Origin: Liolophura sinensis
Taxonomy: Eukaryota > Mollusca > Polyplacophora > Chitonida > Chitonidae
Assembly: GCF_032854445.1 (NCBI RefSeq)
Contig: NC_088303.1
Span: forward strand, 6,517,501-6,581,500
Direction of reading: 5' to 3'
Length of the DNA: 64,000 nt
The translations under genes were made by a program, and so were the position numbers. How positions within the stretch are numbered: position 1 is the first letter of the stretch; every line of letters begins with the position of its first letter. Positions 60,573-64,000 of the stretch are shown piece after piece. Under the pieces are notes generated by a model. That model did no database searches. It worked only from the letters and a program-made list of their open reading frames with translations, and was not told the origin of the DNA.

Positions 60573-61879
60573 GCGGATTATTGTTTCCATCAGTCAAATA
60601 TACTGATACACTGGGAAATTAAATCGCACTAAAAATACGCCATGCTTCTAAACACATAGTCAAGAGTCTGCCATTTTTAAAGGCATTTTTGCATATCCCA
60701 AAAAGGCTTTTTGCTGCTAAGAGAGAGGGAGGGTGTTGAGTGTTATGGTTGTGAAGCTATGCTCAGAATCTTTCAAGACTGTCCATGGAGTTGTTACCTC
60801 CGCATTTATAAGTGAACACTAACAAATGATGTTGATGTGTCAACTGACATGTCGTGATACACTAGTCCACGGAACTGAAATCTGGCACAGATTTACATAT
60901 CTACGTCCAAGACGAAGGCATCACATACATAACAACGTGCTGATCCAAACTTAAGGCAGATGGCGTCACATGTTTTTTCCCAATAAAAAGCATACAACGA
61001 ATGATTCATTTCTTTTTTCAGACAATACCTTGACAAGACTATGACCGTAAATCAGATCTTACTCGTCGTGGGTCGGCAACGACTTTATCGAAAGCCCGTG
61101 CAGTATGAATTTATGGAGAGAGCTCTGTAATCTATTGCCTTTATGTAACTCCATTAGACCACTACTCCCCAGACAGATTAAAGGGAACAACCTCATTTGT
61201 CCGCGGAAACATCATGTATTTTATGTAGCTGTCATATATCTTATGATTAACATGACAATGGTCTGATATGGGCAAATTAGACAAATATGTGAATGTGTAT
61301 ATATGGGAAACGGCAGATCAATTAGGTTCTATCACGGCTTAAACTGCCACGCTGGGACTGATAATTTTCCCTTTCTATCACGACAGACAGATTATATTAC
61401 TGTGTAATCGCTGAGGTATTCCAAGATGAACTGCTGAAACTATAACATAATTAGAATTGCTTCCCACACAAAAACTGACAGAATCTCTTCTCCCACTAAG
61501 ATATTCATAATCGAAAACGTGTACTGTTGTATTCATTTCTGTGGCCTTTCAGGTGTTTTGTAAAATTTCTATTCCTATTGCACTTCAGATGCATTCGTTG
61601 TTTCAAGTACTTTCCTCTATATCTGATCCGTGAGGATTTCCATCTGGATATGTCGCTCTCGAGTTTTCAATATACATAAACAGTGAAGCGGCAGCACTTG
61701 TTTGGAAATGTCCTTACATACACGAGTCAATTAGATATTGGAAAAACATAAACGTTTACAAACAGCATTCCAAGAGAACATGTGGAAGTGTGTATTTGAT
61801 GGAAAGGGAACGCTGAAATAATTATAGAAGACCCCTTCTTCGATAGCATTCCGATTAACACTCCACTAATATAAGTTTT

Positions 61880-61970
61880 ATTATTTAATTGATTGGTGTT
61901 CCACGGCGCATTCAAGAATATTTAACTCAAGGCAGTCAGCATTATGGTGGGAGGGGCCCACGACCATTCG
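61880..61970 (-). repeat. SINE fragment, inverted
   Basis: It contains AATTGATTGGTGTTCCACGG, TTCAAGAATATTTAACTC and AGCATTATGGTGGGAGG, followed by CCCACGACCATTCGCA; a segment of the body is deleted. Confidence 0.75.
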
Positions 61971-62609
61971 CATTTTCACTCTACTAATAAACGATTTGCT
62001 TCTTGTCATACACCAGTACATTACTTTCTTAATCATGTACAGAGGGCGCTGGCATTACGTTTCATACAAGCTTTTGATTTGAGTTATTTATTTTATACTG
62101 ATATTCTAGGTATATTGACAATTAGAGTACATGTTCATCATCAGTATGAATTAATACAAGTGGAGCTTTAGAATCAATGGATTTCATTCCATTAGAACTA
62201 TCATACCCTTGTCGAACTTTCATGCAAATACTACATAAATTGATTAGAACAGGGAAGAAACATGAATCGTAAGATTACTATGTTCCCCGTTATCGAAACC
62301 TTTGCTTTACAAAATTTTCCTCGATATCTGACATTTCCTGAAGTCTCTCCTATTTTGTTTATTTATTCATCTGGTCAGCACCCATGCCACCTACACAAAT
62401 CACTCTAAAAACGTCCAACAATAGTTACAGGATGAAAAGTTAATCACTGTATAGAAAGTACACAAAATTGTAATGCAACTGTTTTGTTGCGAGGAGTAGC
62501 TGTGCTGCCTTTAGTAGAAGTAGATGAGTAATGGCTGAATTGCCCTTTTCGTGTTGGATTTCATTTTATTGTGATACTTCGGTGAGGTGTGCCATGTGAT
62601 ATATCCGAC

Positions 62610-62735
62610 ATTTACCGGGCTCATTCTTAACATCTAGAGACCCAAGTACTGTCAAGACAGAGCAACATATTTGACCTTTACCAGACCCATTCTTAACACC
62701 TAGAGGCCCAGGCACTGTCAAGACACGACGAAGGC
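62610..62735. repeat. Two direct copies of a ~60-65-bp unit
   Basis: Shared blocks are ACC(A/G)G(A/G)C(T/C)CATTCTTAACA and CTAGAG(A/G)CCCA, then ACTGTCAAGACA. Confidence 0.75.
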
Positions 62736-64000
62736 TTTCCTCCAAGGCAACACATCTGACACATTTTTAACATATATATATATTTACATGAAAAGACTTT
62801 CAAACAAAGATCGTGTGTCTGATTACGCCTACCGGTACATTGTGTATGATTGTTGCTTCTTTAACACGACAGTTTCTAATACCATTTTTTTCTCTTGATC
62901 AAACCTCGGGCACCATATATCATAACCCTTTTGAAGTTGTTGTCCGCGCAATGTCAGACAGGAAATATGGGTTATAGCAAATTGTATGAGCCATATATAA
63001 AAGCATACATGAGTATGTTAGCCATAATAAAGAAAAAAAAACACTTGTCTTTCCAAAATTTAGAACATCGCGAGGTCATACGGCTTTAAAGCAGTTTGCA
63101 CACATGGTTTTTAGTGTCTGCTTCAGAACAAATTTGTTCCATACTCTCTCAACGACAGACCATTGGAATCTATTGATTTTATGCTCTGTCGAAAGGCCCC
63201 AGGTTTAATGATACAAGAACATGTTTATTCGTGTAAGCCAATGAAATGTCCGTACCAGCAAAACACCTTGGCAAACGAGTGCAAATTTTCATTAGTCAAA
63301 GTGGATGTGTGTCTTCATTAATATTCACATAACTTACACGAAGGGAGCGAGCCGACTACTAAGTCTCGTATTTCCAACTAGATAAAAACTACTTCAGCAA
63401 TACCTGGCGTCACGATTTCCCACAAATAAACAATAAATAGTATTCATACTCAAAACCAAACTCAATGAATTTGGTAACGTTTGGCCCGTACTCACGTTTC
63501 CGTTTCGTTCAGTCACAGAAAATTTATAACAACAACATGCGTATAGTTGTTTCCATTTGTTATTCTGGATTACGTTAATCATCCAAGTGCATCAAATTTG
63601 TGAGTTCTTTCAGCAGACGTGGTAGGTGAAGACTCCAGACCTTGCATGAAGAGAGTAGCAGCCTCAGATCATGACAATGTAACAGTCGTTAAACATTAAA
63701 GCGTCATTGGTGTGTTGAGACAAACAGCCGTATAACTGCTGTCAGCTACAGACTAAACGGCCTATATACACGTACTTGTACCGATTATACAACCGCAGCT
63801 AACATTGATCTAATGGCGTGCTCCCGATAAACGTACACACTTCTGCTATAAAACAGGATGTATTTGGGCTGGGAATATAGTTAAGCTCAACCATGAGCAT
63901 TTCAGATATAAAAGAACTTGGGCTGGGGACGCGTGTATGTTATTCGGTTGAGCTATGCACAATTTCATTTGTAAAAAGCGCTGAATATAACAAGTTTTAA

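Larger units (their letters stand above)
57602..64000. other. Gene-poor flank to the end of the window
   Basis: Apart from the candidate exon near 60226, a 31-bp repeat at 60430, a SINE fragment at 61880 and a two-copy repeat at 62610, nothing is recognisable. Two TATAAAA-type motifs occur at about 63847-63913 without a gene following inside the window. Confidence 0.4.

Noticed and set aside
63840-63915. TATA boxes (CTATAAAAC and ATATAAAAG) as a promoter at the right edge
   Set aside because: The motifs are AT-rich and expected by chance, and no transcript start or coding sequence follows inside the window.

Overview
The window is metazoan nuclear DNA. It has multi-exon genes with GT-AG introns, AATAAA poly(A) signals and an AT-rich background. 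It also carries tandem minisatellites and many tRNA-derived SINE copies whose tail (ending in a match to ATCAAATAAATAAA) looks like repeats I associate with molluscs. My best inference is a mollusc, probably a bivalve or gastropod; the exact species cannot be read from the sequence.

From left to right, positions 1-20148 (+) hold the C-terminal two thirds of a JARID2 gene (JmjN, ARID, catalytically dead JmjC, C5HC2 zinc finger). JARID2 is the PRC2-associated jumonji protein, and its N-terminal exons lie before the window. The first four visible exons occur twice: a damaged copy (1-3133) ends at a run of exactly 200 N, and an intact copy (3884-6912) lies on the other side. This is most simply an unmerged contig-end overlap rather than a biological duplication. 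The JARID2 introns carry several minisatellites. One, of 120 bp, repeats a splice acceptor together with the first half of a JmjC exon six times. Downstream of the stop lie a 37-bp array and a 3.4-kb array of 60-bp units.

Positions 29675-36155 (+) hold a complete eight-exon V-ATPase V0 subunit d gene (347 aa). Positions 39448-41598 (+) hold a complete dynein light chain roadblock gene (97 aa), followed by a second, homologous terminal exon at 42054-42088 that would give an alternative C-terminus. These three genes are head to tail on the same strand. They share no pathway: one is chromatin repression, one is organelle acidification and one is a dynein cargo adaptor.

From 42.6 kb onward the window is gene-poor. 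A 1.1-kb foldback element (42640-43761) has a one-armed relative inside a JARID2 intron (10907-11629). Two minus-strand exons at 48605-48737 and 50821-50963 join in frame and give the C-terminus of an unrecognised coiled-coil protein. A single-exon minus-strand gene at 56453-57601 encodes a 382-aa MATH/TRAF-like protein. The last 6 kb shows only repeats and one weak candidate first exon near 60.2 kb.

The points most worth a second look are the paired terminal exons of the roadblock gene, the foldback element, the exon-spanning tandem array in JARID2 and the higher-order structure of the 60-bp array. I saw no clear sign of a wholly new multi-gene system.
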